Assembly: GCF_000374825.1 (NCBI RefSeq)
Contig: NZ_KB895387.1
Span: forward strand, 1-64,000
Direction: 5' to 3'
Length of the DNA: 64,000 nt
DNA from: Paenibacillus sanguinis 2301083 = DSM 16941
Lineage (GTDB): Bacteria; Bacillota; Bacilli; Paenibacillales; Paenibacillaceae
The stretch's first letter is position 1. The number at the start of each line of letters is the position of its first letter. Position numbers and translations under genes: made by a program. The notes beneath the pieces were generated by a model. It was not told where the DNA came from. It searched no databases and saw nothing but the letters and a program-made list of their open reading frames with translations. Below, piece after piece: positions 54,157 to 63,715 of this stretch.

Positions 54157-56262
54157 ATGGCGCTTACGGAAATCAAAAAACAAGGACCACGGTATTTGAA
54201 CCGCGATCTCAGTTGGGTGGAATTTAATCGGCGTGTGCTAATGGAAGCCAAGGATTCAAGCACTCCATTGCTGGAGAGGGCCAAATTTCTATCCATCGTC
54301 TCCAGCAACCTGGATGAATTCATGAGTGTACGCGTTGCCGGCATACAGGATCAAATCCGCGCCGGATATATCAAGAAAGACTTTACCGGCTATACCCCTG
54401 CCGGATTGTACAAGCGTCTGATTACACGCATCTCCAGCATGGTTACTGAACAATACCGTACCTATCGGGAAATATCCAGACAGCTTGTTCGGGAAAATAT
54501 CATGTTCCTCAAATACGATGATTTGAATATGGCGCAGCGCAAATCGATGGAGGCCTACTACCATGATATCGTCTTTCCGGTCCTCACCCCGATGGCCGTC
54601 GATCAGAGCCGCCCTTTTCCACTGGTACATACAGGATTCGTCTATTTAGCCGTTGTGCTCAAGAGAGAAAATGAGGCACAAATCGATGAAAACGGGGAAG
54701 AGAAATCCCCTTATTTTGCCATTGTGCAAATTCCTTCAAACTTGTCGAGAATCATTCCGTTGCCAAATCACTCCAACAGCAAGAAGCAATCATTCATTCT
54801 TATTGAAGAACTGATCCGCCATCATATCCAAACGTTGTTCAGCGGTTACGAACCGCTGGCCGTGCATGAATTCAGACTGACCCGCAATGCGGACCTGGCC
54901 TTCGATGAAGAAGGGGCCGAGGATTTGCTGGAGGAGATCGAGAAGGAACTGCGGAAGCGGCGGTGGGGCTCACCCGTCAGATTGGAAATTCAGAAGGGAA
55001 CTCACCCTTACACGCTTGAATTGCTGGAGGAGGAGTTTGAGGTGGGGGAAGCGATCTTCGAGATTGACGGACCGCTGGATCTCGGATTTCTCAGCCGTCT
55101 GCCCGGCGCAGTGAAGGGATATCCCAAGCTCCGTTATCCTCAGATCGATCCTGTATACCCTCGGGAATTCGGGCACAACACTGATTTCTTTGAGGTGTTG
55201 CAGGAGCGCGATGTGCTGATGTACCATCCTTACGAGAGCTTTGACGCAGTTACCGATTTTATTGACCAGGCCGCAGAGGACCCAGCGGTTATGGCCATCA
55301 AGATGACCCTCTACCGGGTCAGTGGCAACTCTCCGCTAATCCAGGCGCTAGCCCATGCCGCCGAATCAGGCAAACAGGTCACAGTCGTCGTGGAACTGAA
55401 AGCGCGCTTTGACGAGGAACGCAACATTGCCTGGGCGCGCACGCTGGAGAAGGCCGGCTGCCATGTCGTTTATGGCTTGGTCGGATTGAAGACCCACGCG
55501 AAGATTTTGCTTGTTGTTCGTCAGGAAGGCCGCGACCTCAAACGCTACATCCATGTGGGAACCGGCAACTACAACGATACCACAGCCCGGCTGTATACTG
55601 ATATCGGCTTATTTACGACCGATCCGCTCATCGGAGAAGATGCTTCCCAGTTGTTCAACCTGATTACGGGCTATTCGGAAGCCGGACATTGGAAAGCATT
55701 AACTGTAGCCCCTACAAGCATGAAGGACAAGCTGTTCGAGCTGATCCAGCGTGAAGCCGAACATGCCGCTGCCGGAAAACCGGCGCGAATCATAGCCAAG
55801 ATGAACTCCTTATCCAATCAGGAAATGATCGATCAGTTATATGAGGCCTCCTCGGCCGGTGTCCCAATCGATCTGATTGTCCGTGGGGTTTGCTGTCTCC
55901 GCCCTGGCGTTGAAGGACTTAGTGAGCAGATTACCGTACGCAGTATTGTAGACCGCTTCCTGGAGCACTCCCGCATCTATTATTTCGAGAACGGAGGGCA
56001 ACCGGAGGTATTCATCTCAAGTGCGGACTGGATGACGCGCAACCTGACTCGCCGGATTGAGTTGATGTGTCCGGTCACCAAGGAAGACACCCGGGAGACC
56101 TTAGTGCAGATTTTGCAGCTATCCCTTGCTGATAATGTCAAAGCAAAAAGGCTGGTATCCAGTGGAAAGTATGAACCGATCCGCAATACTCAGCCAGATT
56201 GCCGCAGTCAATTCTCCGCTCACCAGATTAATCTGTGGAAGACGGATGAACCGACCAATTGA
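54157..56262 (+). CDS. ppk: Polyphosphate kinase 1
   Basis: 701 residues from an ATG with GGAGG 8 bases upstream. A TTG at 54109 with AGGAGGAGG 8 bases upstream would add 16 residues and cannot be excluded. Domains: N domain (PRYLNRDLSWVEFNRRVL), head domain, and two phospholipase-D-like catalytic domains with the phospho-accepting His in KTHAKILLVV and the GTGNYNDTTARLYTDIGLF motif. It makes polyphosphate from ATP. It converges with the polyphosphatase gene, overlapping by 35 bases. Confidence 0.96.
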   Translation: MALTEIKKQGPRYLNRDLSWVEFNRRVLMEAKDSSTPLLERAKFLSIVSSNLDEFMSVRVAGIQDQIRAGYIKKDFTGYTPAGLYKRLITRISSMVTEQYRTYREISRQLVRENIMFLKYDDLNMAQRKSMEAYYHDIVFPVLTPMAVDQSRPFPLVHTGFVYLAVVLKRENEAQIDENGEEKSPYFAIVQIPSNLSRIIPLPNHSNSKKQSFILIEELIRHHIQTLFSGYEPLAVHEFRLTRNADLAFDEEGAEDLLEEIEKELRKRRWGSPVRLEIQKGTHPYTLELLEEEFEVGEAIFEIDGPLDLGFLSRLPGAVKGYPKLRYPQIDPVYPREFGHNTDFFEVLQERDVLMYHPYESFDAVTDFIDQAAEDPAVMAIKMTLYRVSGNSPLIQALAHAAESGKQVTVVVELKARFDEERNIAWARTLEKAGCHVVYGLVGLKTHAKILLVVRQEGRDLKRYIHVGTGNYNDTTARLYTDIGLFTTDPLIGEDASQLFNLITGYSEAGHWKALTVAPTSMKDKLFELIQREAEHAAAGKPARIIAKMNSLSNQEMIDQLYEASSAGVPIDLIVRGVCCLRPGVEGLSEQITVRSIVDRFLEHSRIYYFENGGQPEVFISSADWMTRNLTRRIELMCPVTKEDTRETLVQILQLSLADNVKAKRLVSSGKYEPIRNTQPDCRSQFSAHQINLWKTDEPTN

Positions 56263-57766
56263 GTGTAATTCCCCAAGCCCGCTTGAAGCTTTTGGCCGCA
56301 GTCGTAAGCTGCCTGATCTCCAGGTAAGTCTGACTGCGGCTTAATAGTTTCAGCCGCAAGGTTTCCCCTTTTAACGCTATTTCCCAAATTTGCAATGACT
56401 GTGTCTCGCTAGCATCCATAGCAAGGGCAACCTCCACCAAAGCGCCCAATCTTTCAATTAATTCATCATCCTTATCCTTAAGCAAACCGCGGTATATACC
56501 AAAGTTGATCTTCTTGCCGTGGTTTGCGGGATAATCGACAATCAAGCTGCATATGACCGCTTCCCGATGCGTTAAGGCCCCGAGAGGCGCCTGAGTCATC
56601 CAGTACAAGGTATGCTTATCGTATTGATGGTAGCGAATATCCCCACCGATCTTATACAGGCGCGAGGCGGTCTGTAAGAGTCGGCTGATTTGGGGGTCTT
56701 CCTCCCCCGCCGCCAGTAAATGATAAAGCTGCTCAGCATGACGGCTGACTTGCCGGAAATGCTCACGTGGAGCTTGGGTATGGAAGGTTAGCAAAGTCTC
56801 TGCCTGACGATCCAGCACCTCGTCCGCAGCAGGCAGCTCCAGCCCCAGCGTATTTTGAAGCAGGCCCTCACGCAATCCAGCGCCGCTGACCTGGCAGCAA
56901 ATGGCCCCGATACGCCGGAGAACCGTGTGCAGGATGAGCGTACCCGGCACAATAATATCCGCCCGCGATTTGGATAAGCCATCCAGGCGCTTACGCTTCT
57001 CCAGCGGCAGGTCGGGCAGCGTTTTGGCATAATGCTGGAGGCTATCCGTCTCCAAGCGATAGTTATGGGCCAGACGAAGTGGATATTTTCGCCGCCGCTG
57101 ATCCAGCTTGCCAAGCGTCCGGATGGTCCCTCCCAGGCCGATAAGCGGCAAGCCGGGATGCGCCTCAATCCAAGGTAAGTCGCTCAGCAAGCGCTCCACC
57201 TCGTCTTGCAGCCGCTCGATCTGCTCAGCCGCCCAAGGCTCTGAAGCCGGTCCGAATCTGACCTGGGCATTCACCGCTCCAATGGGCAGCGATACGCTGC
57301 TTAGCATGCGGCGCCCCAGAAACAACGCAATCTCCGTACTCCCTCCGCCGATATCAATAATAAAGCCGTCCTCGTTGGTCATCCCCCCTGCTACGGCTAC
57401 GAAACCATAATAAGCTTCCTGCTCCCCGGAGAGAATTTCAATATCGAGGCCTGTCTCAGCTTCCAGCAAAACTTTGATGTCTTCGGCATTCGCCGCATTT
57501 CGGATAGCTGCCGTAGCTGCAACCCGGATATGCCCGCAAGAGTAAGCTTGGCACACTTCGCGAAACTGGCGCAAAATAGGGACAATGGACAGAATTTCTG
57601 CCTGCTCCATCGCTCCCTCTCGATTCATCTTTTCACTCAACCGTGCCGATTCTTTTTTTTCGTTAATCAGACGGTAAGCCCCTTGTGGCGCGGTCTCATA
57701 AATTGCCAGTCGAATAGAGTTGGAACCAATGTCAATAATACCTATATTAGTGTGGTTAGTCTGCAT
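56228..57766 (-). CDS. ppx: Exopolyphosphatase, Ppx/GppA family
   Basis: 512 residues. The actin-like ATPase-fold N-terminal half has IDIGSNSIRLAIYE and FIIDIGGGSTEIALF (phosphate-binding loops); the C-terminal half is an HD-type helical region. It removes phosphate from polyphosphate ends. It lies next to ppk on the opposite strand, forming a synthesis/degradation pair with overlapping 3' ends. Confidence 0.94.
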   Translation of the reverse strand: MQTNHTNIGIIDIGSNSIRLAIYETAPQGAYRLINEKKESARLSEKMNREGAMEQAEILSIVPILRQFREVCQAYSCGHIRVAATAAIRNAANAEDIKVLLEAETGLDIEILSGEQEAYYGFVAVAGGMTNEDGFIIDIGGGSTEIALFLGRRMLSSVSLPIGAVNAQVRFGPASEPWAAEQIERLQDEVERLLSDLPWIEAHPGLPLIGLGGTIRTLGKLDQRRRKYPLRLAHNYRLETDSLQHYAKTLPDLPLEKRKRLDGLSKSRADIIVPGTLILHTVLRRIGAICCQVSGAGLREGLLQNTLGLELPAADEVLDRQAETLLTFHTQAPREHFRQVSRHAEQLYHLLAAGEEDPQISRLLQTASRLYKIGGDIRYHQYDKHTLYWMTQAPLGALTHREAVICSLIVDYPANHGKKINFGIYRGLLKDKDDELIERLGALVEVALAMDASETQSLQIWEIALKGETLRLKLLSRSQTYLEIRQLTTAAKSFKRAWGITLNWSVHPSSTD

Positions 57767-57910
57767 ATAAAGTTACTCCTGTGTTCATTAATAGAGGTTG
57801 TTCAAAAAATCATCCTTGGATCACAAAGAGAGTTCGAGATTTTGAACTCGCACTAATAATCGATTTTATCTCACTTTATCCCAAAAGCGGGCAAAAATAA
57901 ACCATATCGC

Positions 57911-57940
57911 AAAAAAAACCGGCGCACAACGGCGCCGGCC
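57911..57940 (-). terminator. Terminator of ptsHI
   Basis: On the minus strand CCGGCGC pairs with GCGCCGG and is followed by eight T. Confidence 0.93.
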
Positions 57941-57979
57941 TATAGGAAACCCGTAAAACGGTTGGAAAAGCTAACCCTG

Positions 57980-59692
57980 CTATTCTTTGATGCTGCGAAC
58001 CAATTCGACCACTTGCTCAGCGGTCTGCATTTGCAATGCTTTGGCTGCCAGTGACTGCATCTCTGCTCTGGACAACCGGGAAATTTGCGAACGTGCCGGC
58101 AAAATCGAAGTGGCGCTCATGCTGAATTCATCAAGGCCCAAGCCAAGCAGCAGCGGAATCGCCGTTGCGTCGCCCGCCATTTCGCCACACATGCCAGCCC
58201 ATTTGCCCTCCTTGTGCGCTGCCTCAATCACCATGCTCACCAGGCGCAGAATCGCCGGGTTGTATGGCTGATACAGGTAGGAGACACGTTCATTCATGCG
58301 GTCTGCGGCCATCGTGTATTGAATAAGGTCATTGGTTCCGATACTAAAAAAGTCAACTTCCTTCGCGAACTGATCCGCCAGAACGGCAGTTGAAGGAATT
58401 TCCACCATAATGCCCAGTTGGATTTCTTCAGATACTTGAACGCCTTCAGCCTTCAACTTGTCCTTCTCTTCCAGCAGCAGCGCCTTGGCTGCCCGGAATT
58501 CATCCAAGGTAGCGATCATCGGGAACATAATCCGCAATGATCCGTATACACTAGCCCGCAGCAATGCGCGAAGCTGGGTACGGAAGATGTCCTTCTGCTC
58601 CAGACACAGGCGAATAGCCCGGAAGCCCAGGAACGGATTCATTTCCTTCGGCAGGTTCAGATAAGGAAGCTCCTTGTCGCCACCGATATCAAGCGTTCTG
58701 ACTACGACTGGCTTGCCCTCCATCTTCTCCAATACAGTCTTGTAGGCGTTGAACTGGATATCCTCGGAAGGCAGCTCTGTACGTCCCATGTAGAGGAATT
58801 CGGTCCGGTACAGGCCTACGCCCTCTCCGCCATTCTCAAGCACGCCCACTACATCATTAGGAGTCCCGATATTAGCCGCAAGCTCCACATGTACGCCGTC
58901 TTTGGACTCTGTTTTCACCCCGCGAAGCTTCTTCCATTCCTCGATTTGACGAAGATGCTTGTCGCGTTTGTCCGTATATTCCCGGATAACTTCTTCGCTA
59001 GGATTCACAATAACATGACCATCCAGACCATCCACAATTACAAGATCACCGCTATTCACTTGCTCCAGCACATCCTTGGTTCCCACGACAGCCGGAATCT
59101 CCAGGGAACGAGCCATAATCGCAGAGTGCGAGGTGCGTCCACCGATATTTGTGGTGAAGCCTTTGACATAATTGCGGTTTAATTGCGCTGTATCCGATGG
59201 CGTCAAATCCTCAGCGATGACAATAACCTCTTCGCTGATATCGGCCGGGTTGACATAGGTCAACCCAAGCAGATGAGTCAGGACACGCTTGGTAACGTCT
59301 CGCATATCCGCTGCACGCTCTTTGAGATAAGCGCTTTTCATGTTCTCGAACATGGTGATGAATTCTGATGCTGTTTCATCCAGCGCAAATTCTGCACTAA
59401 CCTTGGTCGATCCAATTCTATCGCGAACCGGTGTCAGCAGCTCCGGATCGTTTAAGATCAGTAAGTGAGATTCAAAAATTTCCGCCTTTTTCTCACCAAG
59501 CTCTTTAAGGGTGCGCTCTTTAATCGCCTCAAGCTCCTGCTGAGATTTTGCCAACGCATCATCCAGCCGCGCAAGCTCTGCGGCCGGATCAGCAGCCTCC
59601 CGGCGAGTTACCGTGTAGTCGGGATGCTCCAGCTTGAATGCCTTGGCAATAGCCACGCCGGCGGAAGCGGCAATACCGGCAATCTTAAGCAT
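57980..59692 (-). CDS. ptsI: Phosphoenolpyruvate-protein phosphotransferase (enzyme I)
   Basis: 570 residues with the phospho-His motif [13 protein letters not shown] and C-terminal PEP-binding barrel ([37 protein letters not shown]). It transfers phosphate from PEP to HPr in sugar PTS uptake. Its ATG lies 8 bases inside the end of ptsH, so translation is coupled. Confidence 0.97.
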   Translation of the reverse strand: MLKIAGIAASAGVAIAKAFKLEHPDYTVTRREAADPAAELARLDDALAKSQQELEAIKERTLKELGEKKAEIFESHLLILNDPELLTPVRDRIGSTKVSAEFALDETASEFITMFENMKSAYLKERAADMRDVTKRVLTHLLGLTYVNPADISEEVIVIAEDLTPSDTAQLNRNYVKGFTTNIGGRTSHSAIMARSLEIPAVVGTKDVLEQVNSGDLVIVDGLDGHVIVNPSEEVIREYTDKRDKHLRQIEEWKKLRGVKTESKDGVHVELAANIGTPNDVVGVLENGGEGVGLYRTEFLYMGRTELPSEDIQFNAYKTVLEKMEGKPVVVRTLDIGGDKELPYLNLPKEMNPFLGFRAIRLCLEQKDIFRTQLRALLRASVYGSLRIMFPMIATLDEFRAAKALLLEEKDKLKAEGVQVSEEIQLGIMVEIPSTAVLADQFAKEVDFFSIGTNDLIQYTMAADRMNERVSYLYQPYNPAILRLVSMVIEAAHKEGKWAGMCGEMAGDATAIPLLLGLGLDEFSMSATSILPARSQISRLSRAEMQSLAAKALQMQTAEQVVELVRSIKE

Positions 59693-59960
59693 TCACTTCT
59701 CCCAACCCTTCATTGACCATCACATCTGTGAGCGCTTGAAGAGCATCTGCTGCTTCTTCTCCTTCAACGATCAGCTTGAACGAGTCCCCTTGCTCCAAGC
59801 CCAGGGACAATACGCCAAGAATAGACTTCAATGTTACTTTTTTGCCGTTAGCCTCTGCAAAGGATTCGGCCCCTTTAAATTTATTTGCTGTATTAACCAG
59901 TGCCGTAGCCGGGCGTGCGTGGATTCCATCCTCATCGGTAATTCTGAACGTTCTTTCCAT
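59685..59960 (-). CDS. ptsH: Phosphocarrier protein HPr
   Basis: 91 residues from the ATG with GAGAGG 7 bases upstream. GIHARPAT carries the phospho-accepting His14, and [11 protein letters not shown] the regulatory Ser46 phosphorylated by HPr kinase in Gram-positive bacteria. This is true HPr, with the active-site His present, rather than Crh. It also serves CcpA signalling. Preceded by a GlcT-type antiterminator leader. Confidence 0.97.
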   Translation of the reverse strand: MERTFRITDEDGIHARPATALVNTANKFKGAESFAEANGKKVTLKSILGVLSLGLEQGDSFKLIVEGEEAADALQALTDVMVNEGLGEVNA

Positions 59961-60148
59961 ATTCAATCCTCTCGCTTTCTGTTTATAATTTAAGTAAATG
60001 TTTATGATACGCTCCCTTTATTGTAAGGGATTGCGATAACCAAAGCCAAATGTGTGAGCAAAAAATAAAAGCATGAGCTAATAAAGTTTCCTCTCATGTA
60101 TCAAAGCTTATCTAGGGATATGTTACCCCGGATTAACGCGATACAATC

Positions 60149-60202
60149 AAAAAAACTATAATCAACTCATGCCTGATCGAATCAGTCACACATTGTGATT
60201 AT
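60149..60202 (-). promoter_or_regulatory. GlcT-type ribonucleic antiterminator (RAT) and overlapping terminator
   Basis: On the minus strand GATTCGATCAGGCATGAG matches the RAT that GlcT binds in the Bacillus ptsG leader. Outer arms ATAATCA (60196-60202) and TGATTAT (60158-60164) close a terminator followed by seven T. ptsH starts about 190 bases downstream. GlcT binding would stop the terminator forming and let ptsHI be transcribed when glucose is present. Confidence 0.75.
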
Positions 60203-60262
60203 GAAGTTAATTGGTTACAACTCAAAAGTATAACAGAGCTTTTTTTTACATGCAAGCGTAGT

Positions 60263-61108
60263 CTACTGAACATTTTCCGGAGCAACCCGGTGCAAATGCA
60301 TCGTCAAGTAACTGACTTCCGCTTGATACACCGGCATATTCAAACGTTGCTCCATGATCAGAGTTAGCTTCTCGGCCAACAGATAAAGCGAAGGATACTC
60401 CTTCTTCAACAAGCTAGCCAGCTTATCCACTTCACTGACCTGCTCGCCCCGGCGTACCCGCTCAATAGCAAAACGCAAATGCGTTAACAACCGGGAGTAA
60501 TCCAGGGAATCCCTCAAAATCGAGAAGTGGAGCTCCTCCTCAATCACCTTGACCAGATCGGCTATCAATTGGGCGTGTCCACGAACCTCGCTAATATGGC
60601 GATTAGTCATGGCACTGTTGATGTGCAAGGCCACGAACCCCACCTCGTCTTCGCCCAGGTCAACCCCCATCTTGCGATGAATCAAATCAATGGCATATTC
60701 CGCCAGTTCAAACTCCAACGGATATATTTCCTTTGTTTCAAACAAGAAGGGATTATGAAAAGCGATATCCTGCTCTGCGCGCTTGATGGCGAACGCCAGA
60801 TGATCGGTCAGGGCGATATGGATATGCTCATTAAGCTGTACATCCGTCTTTCCGGAAATATACATAATGATCTCGCCAATCGTCTCGATCAACTGCTCAT
60901 CCACCTGGGGCACGAGTTGCTTATATTGCTCCTGCTCCTGCTGACTTGTGAGAATAAACAGCTTCTCAACAGCGTCCAGCGGGATAGAGTCTCCTGTCTT
61001 GCGATTAAATCCGATGCCTTTGCCGATCACAACGACCTCGCCATGCTCCGGGTGTCTTGCAATAATGACGTTGTTGTTCAACACTTTGGCTACGCTTAGG
61101 CTGTTCAC
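60263..61108 (-). CDS. glcT: Transcription antiterminator GlcT (BglG family)
   Basis: 281 residues from a GTG whose product aligns with the start of Bacillus GlcT (VNSLSVAKVLNNNVIIARH). An N-terminal RNA-binding CAT domain is followed by two PRD regulatory domains with conserved His (HIHIALTDHLAFAIKR; GFVALHINSAM; YLTMHLHRV). It binds RAT RNA when glucose is imported. A promoter CTGACA (61181-61186) with TATAAT (61157-61162) precedes it on the minus strand. Confidence 0.92.
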   Translation of the reverse strand: MNSLSVAKVLNNNVIIARHPEHGEVVVIGKGIGFNRKTGDSIPLDAVEKLFILTSQQEQEQYKQLVPQVDEQLIETIGEIIMYISGKTDVQLNEHIHIALTDHLAFAIKRAEQDIAFHNPFLFETKEIYPLEFELAEYAIDLIHRKMGVDLGEDEVGFVALHINSAMTNRHISEVRGHAQLIADLVKVIEEELHFSILRDSLDYSRLLTHLRFAIERVRRGEQVSEVDKLASLLKKEYPSLYLLAEKLTLIMEQRLNMPVYQAEVSYLTMHLHRVAPENVQ

Positions 61109-61203
61109 AATCGGTTGCACCTCTTCTTGTCTGATTCTAGTAAATCGCTGACATCCATTATAATCGATCTAATTCGCTTCTGTCAGCCGATTTGACAGCA
61201 TTT

Positions 61204-61235
61204 GAAAGCGTCCTCGCCCAAACGGGCGGGACGCT
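61204..61235 (-). terminator. Terminator of the flotillin operon
   Basis: AGCGTCC and GCCC pair with GGGC and GGACGCT around a 4-base loop; only a short T tract follows on the minus strand. Confidence 0.65.
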
Positions 61236-61356
61236 GAATCTACTTCATGTATTTATCTCTATGTCAAATTACCTCTCTCCATAGACATTGTCAAGCAGCA
61301 ACCAGCGAAATTTTATGAACAATTGAGGACTTTCGGCTGGTAGTTCACCGCTCTTT

Positions 61357-62943
61357 TTAGATTTGAGGGTCCTGAGGAGGCTCTACGCTCTTTGGAGCCG
61401 GATTTTCAGCTTGTGGCCGTGGTGGAAGAACAGCAGCCGGTTTGCTCTCAACCGGAGTCGCGACCGGATTTGGCGTAGAAGCCACCTTGCCCTTGGTCAA
61501 GCCCTGAATCAGCTTATCCAGTTCAATCCCCGATACACTCTTAAGCATATCCGGTGCCGTGGCCATCAGTTCAGTCACATAATTGCTAACCCGTGCGGCG
61601 CCTTCGCCTTTCCCCGTATCCACTACAGTCAACTTATCGATGCTAGACAACGGCTCGGCAATTTGACGAGCCAGGTCAGGCAGCATTTTGACCACAATAT
61701 CCAACACGGCGGCTTCGCCAAATTTCTGGAACGCCTCGGCCAATTTCTCCTTTGCTTCGGCTTCAGCCAGACCACGCAAGCGGATAATTTCCGCATCGGC
61801 AGTACCTTTGGCACGTTCGGCATCCGCAATAGCCAGACCTTCCAGACGCTTCTGTTCAGCAGAAGCCTTCGCTTGAGTTTCGATCGAATATTGCAGGGCA
61901 TCCGCTTCACGCATTTTACGGGCTTTGTCGGCTTCTGCCGCTTGTTCGACCGCATAACGATCCGCGTCCGCTTTCTTCTTCACCTCAGCATCATATTGTT
62001 TCTCGCGAACCGTAATTTCCTTTTCTTGCAGATCAATTTCCCGTTCCTTACGCACGAGCTCAACCTTCATTTGTTCCTCGACCATCGTTTGCTTGGCCTT
62101 GGCCTCCTGAATATGGTAAGCCTGATCCGCTTCTGCTTTCGCCGTATCCTGATCCTTCTTAAAGGAGGCTACCTTAAGCTCCTTATCCTTCTCGGCTTCC
62201 GCAATGTTGGTATCACGCAGCAGTTCGGCCTTCTGCCCGGATTCCTCAGCAAGCGCCTTCTGAACCCGCGCATCCCGCAGCGCTTCCGCCTCGGCGATAT
62301 CCGCATCGCGCTTAACCGCAGCGATCCGTGGTTTACCCAGCGCTTCCAGATATCCGTGCTTGTCTCTTACGTCCTTAATGGTGAATGAGACAATTTGCAG
62401 CCCCATCTTCTTCAGGTCGCGCGCCGCAACACCTTGCACTTCCTGAGCAAACTTGTCGCGGTTGCGGTATACTTCCTCAACCGTCATAGAGCCCAGGATG
62501 GAACGCAGATGGCCTTCCAGCACTTCCTGCGCCTCGCCCTTCAGCGATTCGATGGGCTTACCCATGAATTGCTCGGCCGCTGTCGCCACATCCTCGATGG
62601 AGCTCCCCACCTTAATAATTGCCACGCCATCAGCCGATACCGGAACGCCCTGCTCCGTATATACCTCAGGGGTCATAACATCAAGCTTGTGAGACAGCAA
62701 TGACATGAATTCGGCCTTTTGGAAGATAGGCCAGATGAATGCACCGCCGCCGCGCACAATTTTGATTTTACGGCCGGACTGGTCATCGGAAATATTTTTG
62801 TTGCCCAGGAATGAACCGGTAACGATCATCGCCTCATCCGGGCTGACCGTTTTGTATCTGGCCCAAAAGGCCAGCCCCAGAATCAGAATTACCCCAATAA
62901 TGATCAAAGGAATAAACAAAAAATCCGGAATGCTTTCAAACAA
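61357..62943 (-). CDS. floT: Flotillin (FloT/YuaG)
   Basis: 528 residues. An N-terminal hydrophobic anchor (about 10-28) is followed by the SPFH/band 7 domain (PDEAMIVTGS; ADGVAIIKVGSSIEDVATAA), then a long Ala/Glu/Lys coiled coil (about 220-420) and a Pro-rich C-terminal tail. It organises membrane microdomains. TTG start with GGGAG upstream. It follows an NfeD-like gene, as in the Bacillus yuaFGI operon. Confidence 0.95.
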   Translation of the reverse strand: MFESIPDFLFIPLIIIGVILILGLAFWARYKTVSPDEAMIVTGSFLGNKNISDDQSGRKIKIVRGGGAFIWPIFQKAEFMSLLSHKLDVMTPEVYTEQGVPVSADGVAIIKVGSSIEDVATAAEQFMGKPIESLKGEAQEVLEGHLRSILGSMTVEEVYRNRDKFAQEVQGVAARDLKKMGLQIVSFTIKDVRDKHGYLEALGKPRIAAVKRDADIAEAEALRDARVQKALAEESGQKAELLRDTNIAEAEKDKELKVASFKKDQDTAKAEADQAYHIQEAKAKQTMVEEQMKVELVRKEREIDLQEKEITVREKQYDAEVKKKADADRYAVEQAAEADKARKMREADALQYSIETQAKASAEQKRLEGLAIADAERAKGTADAEIIRLRGLAEAEAKEKLAEAFQKFGEAAVLDIVVKMLPDLARQIAEPLSSIDKLTVVDTGKGEGAARVSNYVTELMATAPDMLKSVSGIELDKLIQGLTKGKVASTPNPVATPVESKPAAVLPPRPQAENPAPKSVEPPQDPQI

Positions 62944-62990
62944 CTCACACCAGCTCCCTCTTCTTCTTGATTACATACCTCGTTTCGTTG

Positions 62991-63521
62991 CTACAATGAG
63001 CCAGTATCCAGTTCCGACACCTGCACAATTCCTTCCTTTGTCGTATCGACCACCACGACGGATGTCCCGGCGGGAATGTCCTTGCGGTCCCAGCTCGAAG
63101 CGATATGAATCGTGTTGCCGGCGACCAGACGGATCATAATTTCCCCATAGCCCTGTGCCGGAATCGGAACGGTGACCTCACCCATTTTTCCGGGCAGCTC
63201 GGAGCTTGAGAAGCCGGTCGAATTTTCGCTATTTTCCATGGGCTTCACGTAGGCAAAATAGACTAACACCGATAATATCCCTGCGATCAAAATAGCGGAA
63301 ATCACGATGCCTGCCGGGCCAAGCTCAGTATACCGGCTTAGCAAGATACCAGCTCCACCAAAGCATGTAACCGCCGAGGCCGAGATGACCGGATTCAGGA
63401 AATCAACAGACATAAAATCGAGCAGACCGTCCAGCCAGCTTCCAACCAAATCACCCAGCACCGCGCTGATAACCGCGAACAGAGCACCGCCGACAAAGCA
63501 ACCCCAAAACAGCGCTTCCAC
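62991..63521 (-). CDS. NfeD-like membrane protein (YuaF family)
   Basis: 176 residues: four helices in the first 110 residues, then a small beta-barrel of the NfeD C-terminal type (GKMGEVTVPIPAQGYGEIMIRL, GTSVVVVDTTKEGIVQVSEL). It partners with flotillin, whose gene starts 48 bases downstream. GTG start after a GGGGGAG stretch. Confidence 0.9.
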   Translation of the reverse strand: MEALFWGCFVGGALFAVISAVLGDLVGSWLDGLLDFMSVDFLNPVISASAVTCFGGAGILLSRYTELGPAGIVISAILIAGILSVLVYFAYVKPMENSENSTGFSSSELPGKMGEVTVPIPAQGYGEIMIRLVAGNTIHIASSWDRKDIPAGTSVVVVDTTKEGIVQVSELDTGSL

Positions 63522-63651
63522 CTTTCTCCCCCCCTCTGCCCAAAATGTAACTTTAAGAGCTAGTTCAAAAAACCATTTTTGATCGCGCAGAAAATCCGGC
63601 TTTTTAAACCACGCACTCTAATGGTTCATACGTTCTACCAGCCGTTTTGTT

Positions 63652-63697
63652 TCAAAAAACAGCCGGACTACAGGGCCAAGACCCCTAGACCGGCTTG
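63652..63697 (-). terminator. Terminator of the alcohol dehydrogenase gene
   Basis: On the minus strand AAGCCGG pairs with CCGGCT across a long loop and is followed by six T. Confidence 0.7.
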
Positions 63698-63715
63698 GTA
63701 AAGTGCGTCTTCCTT

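Noticed and set aside
61363..62388. 341-codon plus-strand frame opposite floT
   Set aside because: Antisense shadow of the Ala/Glu/Lys-rich coiled coil; composition is unnatural.
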